From NCBI RefSeq assembly GCF_002154225.1, contig NZ_MTSE01000002.1, positions 372,001 through 436,000 of the forward strand: a stretch of 64,000 nucleotides of DNA, given 5' to 3'. Below are positions 1 to 9,435 of this stretch, in pieces (within the stretch, counting starts at the first letter, position 1; each line of letters begins with the position of its first letter). The notes beneath the pieces were generated by a model, which worked only from the letters and a program-made list of their open reading frames with translations, searched no databases and had not been told where the DNA came from. The translations under genes and the position numbers were made by a program. Source of the DNA: Hymenobacter crusticola (GTDB taxonomy: Bacteria; Bacteroidota; Bacteroidia; Cytophagales; Hymenobacteraceae).

Positions 1-58
1 TTGCCTTTCCGCGCCAACCGACCATCTCACCCCTTCACAAGGCAAGCTTTCTGATATT

Positions 59-1762
59 ATGACGCTGAAAGCTAGGTGCTTCTCGTGGCAGCCATTGGTG
101 CTGTTTTTCTCGTTGCTGGTTGTCGGATTTGAAAGCTGGGGACAGGCCGCCCCGCAAGGTAAGCCGGTTCGGATAGAAGTGAACTTGCAGCAGGAGCTAG
201 GTCCCATGAAGCCCATTTGGGCGTGGTTTGGCTACGACGAGCCGAACTACACCTACATGAAAGATGGGCGGAAACTGCTCACCGAAATCAGTCAGCTCAG
301 TCCGGTGCCGGTGTACGTGCGCGCCCACAACCTACTGACGTCTGGCAATGGGGAGGCCGCCATGAAATGGGGCTCTACCAACGTGTACACCGAGGACGCA
401 GAAGGACGCCCGCATTACGATTGGGCGCTGGTCGACAGCATTTTTGATACCTATGTGAAGCGCGGAATGAAGCCCTTGGCGCAGCTAGGGTTTATGCCCG
501 AGGCCATGTCGACGCACCCAACGCCGTACCGGCATTACTGGCAACCGGGTCAGCCGTACCAAAACATTATTACCGGATGGGCCTATCCGCCGAAAGATTA
601 CCAGAAGTGGGGCGAGCTAGCCTACCAGTGGGTGCGCCATTGCGTGCAGCGCTACGGGCAAAAAGAAGTAGAAAGCTGGTACTGGGAAGTATGGAACGAG
701 CCCGATGGCTTCTACTGGAAAGGCACACAAGCAGAGTTCTTCAAGCTGTATGACTACGCCGCCGATGGCGTGAAGCGCGCCCTACCTACTGCCCATATTG
801 GCGGACCAAACGTGACCGGCGGCGCGCAGAAATACCTCGATGCCTTCCTCAAGCACTGCACGGAGGAAACCAACTACGCGACCGGCAAGATCGGTTCGCC
901 GCTGGATGCGGTGCTGTTTCACGCCAAAGGCGCCCCGAAGCTGGTGAATGGGGTAGTCGTGATGGACGTGCGCCAGCAGCTGCGCAACATCGATGGCCAC
1001 TTTAAAATCTTGGCCAAGTATCCGCAACTGAAGAGCCTGCCTATTATCCTCGGCGAATCGGACCCGGAAGGCTGCGCAGCCTGCGGTATGCAAACCAATC
1101 CGGAAAATGCGTATCGCAACGGCACCATGTATTCGAGCTACACGGCTGCCTCTTTGGCGCGCGAATACGCACTAATGGATTCGTACCAAGCCAACCTTAT
1201 TGGGTCAACCAACTGGTCCTTTGAATTTGAGAACCAGCCGTGGTTTGCGGGTTTCCGGGACCTAGCTACCAACGGCGTGGATAAGCCGGTACTGAACGTG
1301 TTTCGCATGTTTGGGATGATGAAGGGCAACCGCATCACGGTGCAAAGCCCGCGCATGTACCCGCTGCAAACGGTGCTCGATTCCAGCGTGCGGGCTCGGA
1401 CGGATATTGGGGCCCTAGCAGCCAAAGACCAGCGCACCGCCACCGTACTGGTTTGGAACTACCACGACGCCAACCAAACCAGCCCCGGCGAGCCGGTGCA
1501 AGTGTACTTACAAGGGCTACCGGCTGGCGCAGTCACCGTAACGCATTACCGCATCGACAACGAGCACAGCAACTCGTACGAAGCGTGGAAAAAGATGGGC
1601 TCACCGGCCCAGCCAACTGCGGCTCAGATTGCGGCGTTGGAAAAAGCCGGCCAACTACAGATGCTAGCTAAGCCTACCAAGCAGCAGGTGAAAGGTGGCT
1701 CCCTGGCCATGAGCATGCTGTTGCCGCGACAAGGGGTGTCGTTGCTCAAAGTGGACTGGTAA
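59..1762 (+). CDS. Secreted GH39-like glycoside hydrolase (beta-xylosidase family)
   Basis: 567 residues. A Sec signal peptide covers about residues 1-30 (hydrophobic core at 12-25), so the enzyme is exported. The body is a TIM-barrel glycosidase of the clan A type: the segment WEVWNEPDG has the NEP motif of GH39, with E214 as likely acid/base, and the strand ending ILGESD offers E333 as likely nucleophile. GH39 members are mainly beta-xylosidases or iduronidases; the substrate cannot be read from sequence. A C-terminal beta domain (about 440-567) fits the family. The gene converges on kduI/kduD and sits beside a SusC/SusD pair, which suggests a role in degrading a plant cell-wall polysaccharide. 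Start is the first ATG before the signal peptide. Family is fairly sure, specificity is not. Confidence 0.8.
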   Translation: MTLKARCFSWQPLVLFFSLLVVGFESWGQAAPQGKPVRIEVNLQQELGPMKPIWAWFGYDEPNYTYMKDGRKLLTEISQLSPVPVYVRAHNLLTSGNGEAAMKWGSTNVYTEDAEGRPHYDWALVDSIFDTYVKRGMKPLAQLGFMPEAMSTHPTPYRHYWQPGQPYQNIITGWAYPPKDYQKWGELAYQWVRHCVQRYGQKEVESWYWEVWNEPDGFYWKGTQAEFFKLYDYAADGVKRALPTAHIGGPNVTGGAQKYLDAFLKHCTEETNYATGKIGSPLDAVLFHAKGAPKLVNGVVVMDVRQQLRNIDGHFKILAKYPQLKSLPIILGESDPEGCAACGMQTNPENAYRNGTMYSSYTAASLAREYALMDSYQANLIGSTNWSFEFENQPWFAGFRDLATNGVDKPVLNVFRMFGMMKGNRITVQSPRMYPLQTVLDSSVRARTDIGALAAKDQRTATVLVWNYHDANQTSPGEPVQVYLQGLPAGAVTVTHYRIDNEHSNSYEAWKKMGSPAQPTAAQIAALEKAGQLQMLAKPTKQQVKGGSLAMSMLLPRQGVSLLKVDW

Positions 1763-1765
1763 ATA

Positions 1766-1795
1766 ACAAGGCCAGTAGGAGACTACTGGCCTTGT
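1766..1795 (+). terminator. Hairpin terminator between convergent GH39 and kduI genes
   Basis: Perfect 13-bp inverted repeat (arms 1766-1778 and 1783-1795, loop GAGA) between two converging genes, so it probably ends transcription from both sides. There is no long T-run. Confidence 0.65.
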
Positions 1796-1822
1796 CGAAA
1801 CAACAAAGAGGATACGCAAGAG

Positions 1823-2653
1823 CTAGCTTAGGTCATAGATGCCCACGGGGTCCATGTCGGTATACTCTAGGTTTTCGCCGGCCATGCCCCAAATGAAGGC
1901 GTAGTTGCTCGTGCCGCAACCCGTGTGAATCGACCACGGCGGCGACAGAATCGCTTGTTCGTTGCTGATCCAAAGCGGACGAGTTTCCTGCGGCTGCCCC
2001 ATCATGTGCAGCACGCGCTGATTCTCGGGCAGGTTGAAGTACAAGTACGCCTCCATGCGCCGGTCGTGCACGTGGCTCGGCATGGTGTTCCACACGCTGC
2101 CGGGCTTGAGCTGGGTGAGGCCCATCACGAGCTGGCAGCTCGGAATGCCTTCGTTGTAGATGTACTTGTAGATGGTGCGCTGGTTGGCAGTTTCCATGGT
2201 GCCCAGTTCGACGGGCGTTGCCTCGGCTTGCGTGCGGCGAGTGGTAGGATATTCTTTGTGCGCCGGTGCCGAGAGCAGGTAGTACTTCGCCGGGTTGGCG
2301 GCATCTGCGCTGCTGAACTGCACCTCGCGGCAGCCTTTGCCGATGTAGAGGCAGTCTTGGGTACCTAGGTCGTACGTTTGGCCATCAACCACAATCTGGC
2401 CCGCGCCGCCGATATTCAGGGCACCTAGCTCCCGGCGCTCCAGGAAGAAGTTAGCTCGCAGTTCGGCGGGGCAAGGCAGGGTTACGGGCTCCGCGAGTGG
2501 GGCGGCGCCGCCCACCATCATGCGGTCGTAATGGGTATAAACGAAGTGAATATCGCCGGGTACGAAAACCGTTTCTACTAGAAAGTGGCTGCGCAGTTCC
2601 GCCGTATTCATGGCCGCAGTTTCGCGCGGGCTGCAGGCATAGTATTGAATCAT
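1823..2653 (-). CDS. kduI: 5-dehydro-4-deoxy-D-glucuronate isomerase (KduI)
   Basis: 276 residues, the normal KduI length. It isomerises 5-keto-4-deoxyuronate, the product of unsaturated uronates from pectin or other uronic-acid polymers, to 3-deoxy-D-glycero-2,5-hexodiulosonate in the cytosol. The cupin metal site is visible: H194 and H196 in PSHVHDRRME, E201, and H243 in SIHTGCG. The N-terminal FLVE.VFVPGD and the MMGQPQETR segment are also typical. It lies 122 bp downstream of kduD on the same strand, and KduD uses its product, so the two probably form an operon. The start at 2653 matches the usual N-terminus; an internal Met15 is less likely. Confidence 0.93.
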   Translation of the reverse strand: MIQYYACSPRETAAMNTAELRSHFLVETVFVPGDIHFVYTHYDRMMVGGAAPLAEPVTLPCPAELRANFFLERRELGALNIGGAGQIVVDGQTYDLGTQDCLYIGKGCREVQFSSADAANPAKYYLLSAPAHKEYPTTRRTQAEATPVELGTMETANQRTIYKYIYNEGIPSCQLVMGLTQLKPGSVWNTMPSHVHDRRMEAYLYFNLPENQRVLHMMGQPQETRPLWISNEQAILSPPWSIHTGCGTSNYAFIWGMAGENLEYTDMDPVGIYDLS

Positions 2654-2662
2654 AACGTGGAG

Positions 2663-2700
2663 TGTTGAATGGTAAGCGTTGATGGTTGAATGTTGAATGC
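2663..2700. repeat. Short direct repeats of TTGAATG in the kduD-kduI spacer
   Basis: The spacer just upstream of the kduI start holds several copies of (G)TTGAATG close together (near 2665, 2686 and 2693, with a related copy inside the kduI start at 2645). They may be slippage products or a binding array; no function can be assigned. Confidence 0.4.
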
Positions 2701-2775
2701 TAGGTAGTGGATGTTAATTAGTTGAATTCTGACTCTGAACAACTCAGCACACAAACCCCAGCACGCAACATTTCT

Positions 2776-3546
2776 TTATCGTCCCATCCAGCCGCCGTCG
2801 ACGGTCAGGATGGTGCCGTGTACGTAGTCGCCGGCTTTGGAAGCTAAGAAGACCGTTGGCCCTTTGAAATCGTCGGCGGTGCCCCAGCGCCCGGCCGGGA
2901 TGCGACCTAGGATGCTCTGGCTGCGCTCGGGGTCGTTGCGCAAAGCGGTGGTGTTGTCGGTGGCAATGTAGCCGGGAGCAATAGCATTCACATTCACCCC
3001 TTTGCCAGCCCACTCGTTGGCCAGCGCCTTCACCAAGCTACCGATAGCGCCTTTGCTGGCCGCGTAGCCCGGCACCGTGATGCCACCCTGGAAGGTGAGC
3101 AGCGACGCCGTGAAGATGATTTTGCCCGACCCTTGCGCCAGCATCTGCCCACCGATGGCACGAGCTAAGCGGAAAGGCGTATCGAGGTTGATGGTGAGTA
3201 CCTCGTCCCAATCGGTGTCGGAGTGCTCGGCGGCGGGGGCCCGGCGGATGGTGCCGGCGTTGTTGATGAGGATGTCGATGCGTGGGAAGTCCTGCTGTAC
3301 CTTCTGAATAAACGCATCGACTTGGTCACGCTTGCTGAAGTCGGCTTGATAGGCGGTGAAGTTTCGACCTAGGGCACGCACGGCTTGTTCGGTTTCGCTG
3401 CCGCTCAGGGCCAGGGAGGCCGACACCCCGATGATGTCGGCGCCGGCTTCGGCTAGGCCCAGTGCCATGCCTTGCCCGATGCCTTTGTTGCAGCCAGTCA
3501 CCAGCGCAATTTTACCCGTCAAGTCGAAGAGGGGGGATGTATTCAT
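2776..3546 (-). CDS. kduD: 2-dehydro-3-deoxy-D-gluconate 5-dehydrogenase (KduD), SDR family
   Basis: 256-residue short-chain dehydrogenase. The NAD-binding motif TGCNKGIGQG has G18, G22 and G24; NNAG is at 95-98; the catalytic residues are S148, Y161 and K165 (YAASK). KduD reduces the KduI product to 2-keto-3-deoxygluconate, which then enters the KDG kinase/aldolase route. The KduD assignment rather than another SDR rests on overall similarity plus the adjacent kduI. It is the first gene of a kduD-kduI unit reading away from the SusC/SusD genes, so the two units diverge from the 3547-3951 region. Confidence 0.9.
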   Translation of the reverse strand: MNTSPLFDLTGKIALVTGCNKGIGQGMALGLAEAGADIIGVSASLALSGSETEQAVRALGRNFTAYQADFSKRDQVDAFIQKVQQDFPRIDILINNAGTIRRAPAAEHSDTDWDEVLTINLDTPFRLARAIGGQMLAQGSGKIIFTASLLTFQGGITVPGYAASKGAIGSLVKALANEWAGKGVNVNAIAPGYIATDNTTALRNDPERSQSILGRIPAGRWGTADDFKGPTVFLASKAGDYVHGTILTVDGGWMGR

Positions 3547-3951
3547 AAGGTCCGTTTTTGTTAGCGGGCGTTAAGGTAAGCAGCGCCGGCTTTTCTTGCT
3601 CGTCATGGCCGCTATTTAGGAAAGGGTACCTAGCAGCTGGAATGGAGACATGCGTCCGCATAGGTTTGCGGGAGCTGCCGGAATAGGCTGATGTTCTATA
3701 AAGCTTTGATTACTACAGGAGCTATTTCTAATCTCCGCTTAATTTACCCCCCATTTTGACCAAAAGCCCCCCGCTAGCTTGGGGCAGACGCCTGTACTTT
3801 TAAGCTGCTGAAACGATTGCGGAGCCGCTCGGATAATGCATTCTACTTTACCCAAAAAGAAGATACCCCAGTTCCTCTTTCGGCTGAAGCACACACCTGC
3901 TTATTTATTTCCCACTTGTCCGGTGCAATGCCGGCATTAATTTCTCATTTT
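3547..3951. promoter_or_regulatory. Divergent intergenic region between kduD and the SusC gene
   Basis: 405 bp without a convincing gene. It must hold the promoters for kduD (leftward) and susC (rightward). An open frame runs from 3817 into the SusC gene, but its first 45 codons do not resemble a signal peptide and are taken here as leader. No clear TAnnTTTG box or operator was found; a weak TTG plus TACTTTTA pair near 3779-3802 has poor spacing. Confidence 0.5.
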
Positions 3952-6900
3952 ATGAGGGTAAAAACGTTACTCTTCTGCGGGGCCCTGGTGCCGCTGCAAG
4001 TAATGCTCCCGGCAGCCGTTCACGCAACGACGTCGGGAGAAGGCAAAAAAGTGGGGGCGAATTCAACGTTGCCCGTAACCGAGGCGCTAGCTGTTGAAGG
4101 GCCCATTACGGGTACTGTGCTTGATGAAAAAGGCAATGGCATGCCCGGCGCCACAGTAGTACTGAAGGGCAGTACCCTAGGTACTTCTACCGATGCTAAC
4201 GGCCGCTTCACTCTAGATATTCCGGCAGGTACAGCTAGCCCGACGTTGGTCGTTTCTTCTATTGGCTACGTGAAGCAGGAAATTGCGGTGGGTACCCAAA
4301 CTACCTTTTCCATCAAGCTAGCCCAGAACACGCAAGACCTGAACGAAGTGGTGGTGGTGGGCTACGGTACCCAGAAGCGCTCCGACGTGACGGGCTCTGT
4401 GGCCTCGGTGCCGCAGGACCGCCTAGAGCGCATTCCGGTTTCGAACGTGGCGCAGGCCCTGCAAGGCGCAGTGGCGGGCGTTAATATTACTGCCGCATCG
4501 AGCGTGCCGGGCAGTCAACCTAGCATCCAGGTGCGGGGCGTGCGTTCCATTACGGCCGGGACCAACCCCTACTTGGTAGTGGACGGGGTGCCCTTTCCGG
4601 GCAACCTCAACGACATCAACCCCAACGACATTGCTTCCATCGACATTCTGAAGGACGCCTCTTCGACGGCTATTTACGGCACGCGGGGCTCTAACGGCGT
4701 AATCCTGGTGACTACCAAGCGCGGCAAAACCGGCAAGCCCCAGATTCGCTACAACGGCTACGCTGGGCCCGAGTACATGGTATACAACCTCCACCCGCTC
4801 GACGGGCCGGCCTTTTCGACCAAGTGGCAGGAGTTTACCCGGCAGCGCGGCATCAACCTCACCCCCGTGCCGAACACTGGTGAGCTAGATAACTACAACA
4901 ACGGTCGCACCACCGACTGGATGGACCTGATCAAGCAGCAAGGATCTATTCAGGACCACAATGCTTCTATGTCGGGCGGTACGGAGAACGTGAAGTATTT
5001 CGTGTCAGGTGACTATTTCAAGCAAAAAGGCATCATCAAAGGCTACCAATTTCAGCGCATTAGCCTGCGTTCGAACATCGATGCCACGCTCACTAACTGG
5101 CTGCGCGTGGGCACGTCGACTTTTTACTCTACTTCTAACGACGACGGAGGCCGCGCCGACCTGAGCCTAGCGCAAGTGCTGAGCCCCTACGGCAGCGTTT
5201 ACAACCCCGATGGCACCTACACAATCTATCCGCAGCCGCCGGAGCAATTGGTCAAGAATGCCATGCTAGGTCTTACGACGCAGCGCCAAGACCGCGTAAA
5301 CCAACTCACCGGCACGGGCTACGCCGAGGTAGAGCCTACCTTCGTGGAAGGGCTAAAGTATCGGGTGAATGCGACGTACTCATACCGTCCGGGGCGCTTT
5401 GCCAACTACAACGGTCGTCAGTTTGGTGACCTGCGCGGCACGGCTCAGCTCATCAACGACGAGCGCCAGAACTACACAGTGGAAAACCTGCTGTTTTATA
5501 ACAGGTCCTTCGGGAAGCACCACTTCGACCTGACGGCCCTCTACAGCGCCCAGGAGAACCGGTATTTCACGACCACCGAAACGGCTACTGGGTTCATCAA
5601 CGACCAGATTGGTTTTAATAGCATCGGGTCGGGCTCGAACACGCCTACCATCAGCTCTTATAGTGAGCGTCGGACGCTGGTGTCGCAGATGGGACGCCTC
5701 AACTACAACTACGACAGCCGTTACCTGTTCACGGTTACGGCCCGCCGCGACGGTTCGTCGGTGTTCGGCATCGACGCTGATAAGTACGCCGTTTTCCCGT
5801 CGGTGGCCCTCGGATGGAACATCGCCAACGAGGCGTTCTTGAAAGACCAAGACCGGGTGAGCGTGCTGAAGCTGCGCTTTTCGTACGGTACTACTGGCAA
5901 CGAGGGGATTAATCCCTACCAGACTATCACGGGTGACGCGCTGCTGCAATACGCCTACGGTGGGGTAGCAGCCACGGGCCTGCGAGCCGACCGAATCGGT
6001 AATACGCGGTTGAAGTGGGAGCAAACCACCAGCGCCAACTACGCCGTGGACTTTGGTTTCCTGAAAAACCGAGTTACCGGTACGGTGGAATATTACGACG
6101 CCAAAACCAAGGACCTGCTGCTAAACCGTCAGATTCCGATCATTTCGGGCTACAGCACTATTTTGGATAACGTGGGTTCGGTGCGCAACCGGGGCCTGGA
6201 ACTGAGTCTGACCACGGCCAACGTGCAGAATTCCAACTTCACCTGGGAGACTACGCTGAACGCCTCGGGCAACCGCAACCGCCTGCTGAGCCTAGGCTAC
6301 ACCAACGCCGACGACATCGGCAACCGCCTCTTCATTGGCCGCTCGTTGGGGGCCGTGTACGACTATGTGAAAACCGGCGTGTGGCAGCAAGGCGAAGACC
6401 CCAGCACCCAGGACCCCGGCTCCAAGCCCGGTGACCTGAAGTTTGCTGACCTCAACGGCGACGGCAAAATCACGACCCTCGACCGCAAGTACCTAGGTAC
6501 AAACTACGCCAAATGGCAAGGTGGCATCACGAACACCTTCACCTACAAAGGCTTGAGCTTGCGCGTGTTTATCCAAACGGTGCAAGGCGCCCTGAAGAAC
6601 AATCCCAACCTGAACTTCCTGGACCTAGGTGGGCGCCTCAACAGCCCGCGGGAGGTGGGCTACTGGACGGCTGACAACAAGAGTCAAGACCGCCCTAGCC
6701 TAAGCTACATCAACCCCCGTGGATATGCTTTCCCCAGCAACAGCAGCTTTACGCGCCTCAAGGACGTGACGCTCAACTACACGTTCCCGGCCGCGCTGAT
6801 TGATAAGCTGAAGCTAGGTTCGCTGTCGGTGTACGTGAGCGGGCGCAACCTGTATACCTGGACCAAGTGGGTTGGCTGGGACCCCGAGCAGACCTACACC

Positions 6901-7041
6901 ATTGGTAACGGCACCGGCAACATCGACAACCCGACTAGCCTGCTCAACGCGCCTACGTCGTTCAGCCCGGGCTCGGGTGTGAACCCTAACTTCCCCACCG
7001 TGCGGACGTTCGTTTTCGGCCTTAACCTAGGCTTGCGCTAA
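3952..7041 (+). CDS. SusC/RagA-family TonB-linked outer-membrane transporter
   Basis: 1029 residues from the chosen ATG at 3952, which gives a clean signal peptide (MRVKTLLF... ending AAVHA, about 25 residues); an upstream ATG at 3817 adds 45 residues unlike a leader. A carboxypeptidase-regulatory-like domain (about 50-125: GTVLDEKGNGMPGATV) is followed by the SusC signature VVVVGYGTQKR near 135, the TonB plug (VRGVRSI, LVVDGVPF, DILKDASSTAIYGTRGSNGVILVTTKRG) and a long beta-barrel ending in an aromatic-rich C-terminus. SusC proteins import oligosaccharides with TonB-ExbBD energy and pair with a SusD lipoprotein, which follows at 7138. Substrate unknown; the neighbouring kdu genes suggest uronate-containing oligosaccharides. 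Confidence 0.93.
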   Translation: MRVKTLLFCGALVPLQVMLPAAVHATTSGEGKKVGANSTLPVTEALAVEGPITGTVLDEKGNGMPGATVVLKGSTLGTSTDANGRFTLDIPAGTASPTLVVSSIGYVKQEIAVGTQTTFSIKLAQNTQDLNEVVVVGYGTQKRSDVTGSVASVPQDRLERIPVSNVAQALQGAVAGVNITAASSVPGSQPSIQVRGVRSITAGTNPYLVVDGVPFPGNLNDINPNDIASIDILKDASSTAIYGTRGSNGVILVTTKRGKTGKPQIRYNGYAGPEYMVYNLHPLDGPAFSTKWQEFTRQRGINLTPVPNTGELDNYNNGRTTDWMDLIKQQGSIQDHNASMSGGTENVKYFVSGDYFKQKGIIKGYQFQRISLRSNIDATLTNWLRVGTSTFYSTSNDDGGRADLSLAQVLSPYGSVYNPDGTYTIYPQPPEQLVKNAMLGLTTQRQDRVNQLTGTGYAEVEPTFVEGLKYRVNATYSYRPGRFANYNGRQFGDLRGTAQLINDERQNYTVENLLFYNRSFGKHHFDLTALYSAQENRYFTTTETATGFINDQIGFNSIGSGSNTPTISSYSERRTLVSQMGRLNYNYDSRYLFTVTARRDGSSVFGIDADKYAVFPSVALGWNIANEAFLKDQDRVSVLKLRFSYGTTGNEGINPYQTITGDALLQYAYGGVAATGLRADRIGNTRLKWEQTTSANYAVDFGFLKNRVTGTVEYYDAKTKDLLLNRQIPIISGYSTILDNVGSVRNRGLELSLTTANVQNSNFTWETTLNASGNRNRLLSLGYTNADDIGNRLFIGRSLGAVYDYVKTGVWQQGEDPSTQDPGSKPGDLKFADLNGDGKITTLDRKYLGTNYAKWQGGITNTFTYKGLSLRVFIQTVQGALKNNPNLNFLDLGGRLNSPREVGYWTADNKSQDRPSLSYINPRGYAFPSNSSFTRLKDVTLNYTFPAALIDKLKLGSLSVYVSGRNLYTWTKWVGWDPEQTYTIGNGTGNIDNPTSLLNAPTSFSPGSGVNPNFPTVRTFVFGLNLGLR

Positions 7042-7137
7042 TTTTTTCAGCGGTCAGCACCTAGCTTTTTCGTCTTGCTAAAAGCAGACAGGCATGCGCT
7101 ACTTGCTAACCGCTCATAAAACTTCCCACTTCGACAT

Positions 7138-8724
7138 ATGAAACGTTTTGCGTTAGCTTTTACGGCCTTGTTGGTCACGGCTCAGTTTATGAGCTCTTGT
7201 AAGAAAGATTACCTGGAGGAAAACCCCGCCTCGCTTTATACGCCCCAAACGGTGCTTGTAGACTCGCTGGGCTTCGAATCATCCATGGCAGGCTTGCAGT
7301 CCGTGGTGCGCGAGCAGTACACCCGCTCCGACGAGCAAGGCCTGCTCGGCATGATGCAGGAAGGTACCGACGTGGCTATTCCTGGCCAGGTGCAAGGGGC
7401 TGAAATACCCTACTACAACTACACGCTGCTCAACGCCCAGGACCAGGCCGCCGCGGTGATGTGGAGCTGGGCCTACCGCACCATCAACAACTGCAACCAG
7501 ATTATTCAGGGGGCCGCCACCGCGCCAGCCACGCTGCGACAGGGCTACAAGAACCGCATCAGCGCCGAGGCTAGGTTCTTCCGCGCCTACGCCTACAACT
7601 TCCTGGTCACGCTCTGGGGCGACGTGCCGCTAGTGGATGCGCCCGTGACCTCGCCGCGCACCGACTTCACCCGCACGCCCGTTGCCGATGTCAACGCCTT
7701 TATCATCAATGATCTAACCACGGCTATTCCAAGCCTTCTTCAAGCCAGCCAGCTCAGTAGTGCTGCTTCGGGCCGTATCACGCGCGGTGCTGCGCAGCAC
7801 CTGCTCGGTGAAGTGTACTTGCGAACCAAACAGAACGCGCTGGCCGAACAGGTGCTACAAGCACTGATTAGCAGCAACCAGTACAAACTCATTATGGCCC
7901 GCTACGGGGTGCGCTCCAATCAGCCGGGCGACTACTTCTCCGATATGTTCATTATCGGTAACCAGCGTCGTAGCCAAGGTAATACGGAGCTGATCTGGGG
8001 AATTGAGCAACAACTACTGGTCCCGGGTGGCACCACCAGCGCCCAGCAGCGTCGCATGTGGGTGCCTGCCTATTACAACATCAAGGGAATGGCGCTGGCC
8101 GATTCGCTCGGCGGACGGGGCCTAGGTCGCCTGCGCCTCAGCAACTGGGTCGATTACCGGCTGTATACTAGCCCAGACATGCGCAACTCCAAGTACAACC
8201 TCAAGCGGCGCTTTTACTACAACGACGCCACAATGCCCGCTACTTACGGCAAGCGCGTGACGGGCTTAGCAGGCTCGGATACCATCTACAACATCACGCC
8301 CTATACCACCAAGTGGAACCAGTTCGACCCCAGTGATACGTTCGGCTTCGGCACGATCAAGGACATCACGATGATGCGCTTGGGCGAAACGTACCTGTTG
8401 CTAGCCGAAGCCCAATTCAAGCAAGGCAAGCTAGCCGAAGCCGCCGCGAGCATCAACATGCTGCGCACCCGCGCGCAGGCTCCGCAAGTAACGGCCAGCC
8501 AGATCGACCTGAATTTCATTCTGGATGAGCGCGCCCGCGAACTGATCGGGGAGGAGCAGCGCCGCATTACCTTGGTGCGCACGGGCACGCTGGTGGAGCG
8601 CACGCTGCGACTGAACGGTGCGTCGGTAACGGGATTAACTGAAAAGAACCTGCTGCTACCCATTCCGCAGACGTCTATTGATTTGAACAACAGCGGAAAT
8701 TTGGCGCAAAATCCTGGCTATTAA
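7138..8724 (+). CDS. SusD/RagB-family nutrient-binding outer-membrane lipoprotein
   Basis: 528 residues. The N-terminus is a lipoprotein signal with lipobox FMSSC (C21) followed by KKDYLEENP, typical of SusD proteins, then an all-helical TPR-like body (RFFRAYAYNFLVTLWGDVPLVD is the classic SusD segment; RGAAQHLLGEVYL, MMRLGETYLLLAEAQFKQGK and ERARELIGEEQRR follow). SusD caps the SusC barrel and binds glycans at the cell surface. It lies 96 bp after susC on the same strand and is surely co-transcribed. A strong hairpin follows. Confidence 0.93.
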   Translation: MKRFALAFTALLVTAQFMSSCKKDYLEENPASLYTPQTVLVDSLGFESSMAGLQSVVREQYTRSDEQGLLGMMQEGTDVAIPGQVQGAEIPYYNYTLLNAQDQAAAVMWSWAYRTINNCNQIIQGAATAPATLRQGYKNRISAEARFFRAYAYNFLVTLWGDVPLVDAPVTSPRTDFTRTPVADVNAFIINDLTTAIPSLLQASQLSSAASGRITRGAAQHLLGEVYLRTKQNALAEQVLQALISSNQYKLIMARYGVRSNQPGDYFSDMFIIGNQRRSQGNTELIWGIEQQLLVPGGTTSAQQRRMWVPAYYNIKGMALADSLGGRGLGRLRLSNWVDYRLYTSPDMRNSKYNLKRRFYYNDATMPATYGKRVTGLAGSDTIYNITPYTTKWNQFDPSDTFGFGTIKDITMMRLGETYLLLAEAQFKQGKLAEAAASINMLRTRAQAPQVTASQIDLNFILDERARELIGEEQRRITLVRTGTLVERTLRLNGASVTGLTEKNLLLPIPQTSIDLNNSGNLAQNPGY

Positions 8725-8770
8725 GGCCGTGAGGTAAGAGGCTAGCGACGTGATGCTGGTGCCTAAAAAC

Positions 8771-8802
8771 AAAGCCCCGTACCTAGCTAGGTGCGGGGCT
8801 TT
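8771..8802 (+). terminator. Strong bidirectional terminator after the SusD gene
   Basis: A 16-bp inverted repeat (arms 8771-8786 and 8787-8802, one G-T pair) whose centre is the palindrome ACCTAGCTAGGT, flanked by A-run and T-run. It lies between the plus-strand SusD gene and the minus-strand GNAT gene and can serve both. Confidence 0.8.
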
Positions 8803-8820
8803 GTGTGGAAGAAGCTTGTG

Positions 8821-9345
8821 CTACGAAAGAGCCTTTTCCATCACCACGAATGTGAGCACCTGGTTTGGGATGCCAAACTTAGGCGAAGTAGGAAAGGGCT
8901 CGGTGGCGCCCGTCAACTGGTAGCCGCGGCGCTCATACCAGGCAATCAGCTCGTGCCGCACCGAAATCACGGTCATTGTAACCCTTCGGCAGTGCTGGTG
9001 CCTCGCATACGTTTCTCCTGCTTGCAGTAGCTGCTTGCCAATGCCTTGTGTCTGCAAGCCCGGCTTTACCGAAAGCATACCTAGGTAAAGCGTATCCCCT
9101 TTTTGTTTTAAGTACACGCACCCAAGCAATTGTTCTGCGCTGTCGGTGCACTTGAGAATGGTAACAGCGGGCGTCTGTAGCATCTCGTGCAAGGAATCGG
9201 CATCCGTCCGAATACCTTCCAGCAAGTCGGCTTCGGTGGTCCACCCTTGGCGGGACTCCTCGCCGCGGTAAGCACTATTGACGAGGGTCACCAACGCCGG
9301 AATGTCAGCTGGGGTAGCAGGCGCGATTTGTAAAGACGTATACAT
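8821..9345 (-). CDS. GNAT-family N-acetyltransferase
   Basis: 174 residues. The acetyl-CoA-binding motif A is QTQGIGK at 98-104, preceded by the strand LYLGMLSVKPG and followed by an alpha helix and the C-terminal segment AWYERRGYQLTG. This is the standard GNAT fold (acetyl transfer from acetyl-CoA to an amine). Substrate cannot be told; this branch is often annotated only as GNAT. It is a single gene between a terminator and rlmB and shares its strand with the genes to the right. Confidence 0.85.
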   Translation of the reverse strand: MYTSLQIAPATPADIPALVTLVNSAYRGEESRQGWTTEADLLEGIRTDADSLHEMLQTPAVTILKCTDSAEQLLGCVYLKQKGDTLYLGMLSVKPGLQTQGIGKQLLQAGETYARHQHCRRVTMTVISVRHELIAWYERRGYQLTGATEPFPTSPKFGIPNQVLTFVVMEKALS

Positions 9346-9435
9346 GCGTGTAAATGAAGCAGCTAAGTGTAGCCAAAGCCGAACCTAGCTGCTTAAAGCA
9401 TAACGAGTAATTCTTCGTTGCCTACTTGTGTGTAC

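Noticed and set aside
3817..3951. Longer start for the SusC protein
   Set aside because: The extra 45 residues are not signal-like, while ATG 3952 gives a regular signal peptide.
5380..6024. 214-codon antisense frame inside the SusC gene
   Set aside because: No domain or start context; long antisense frames are expected opposite GC-biased third positions of a strong gene.
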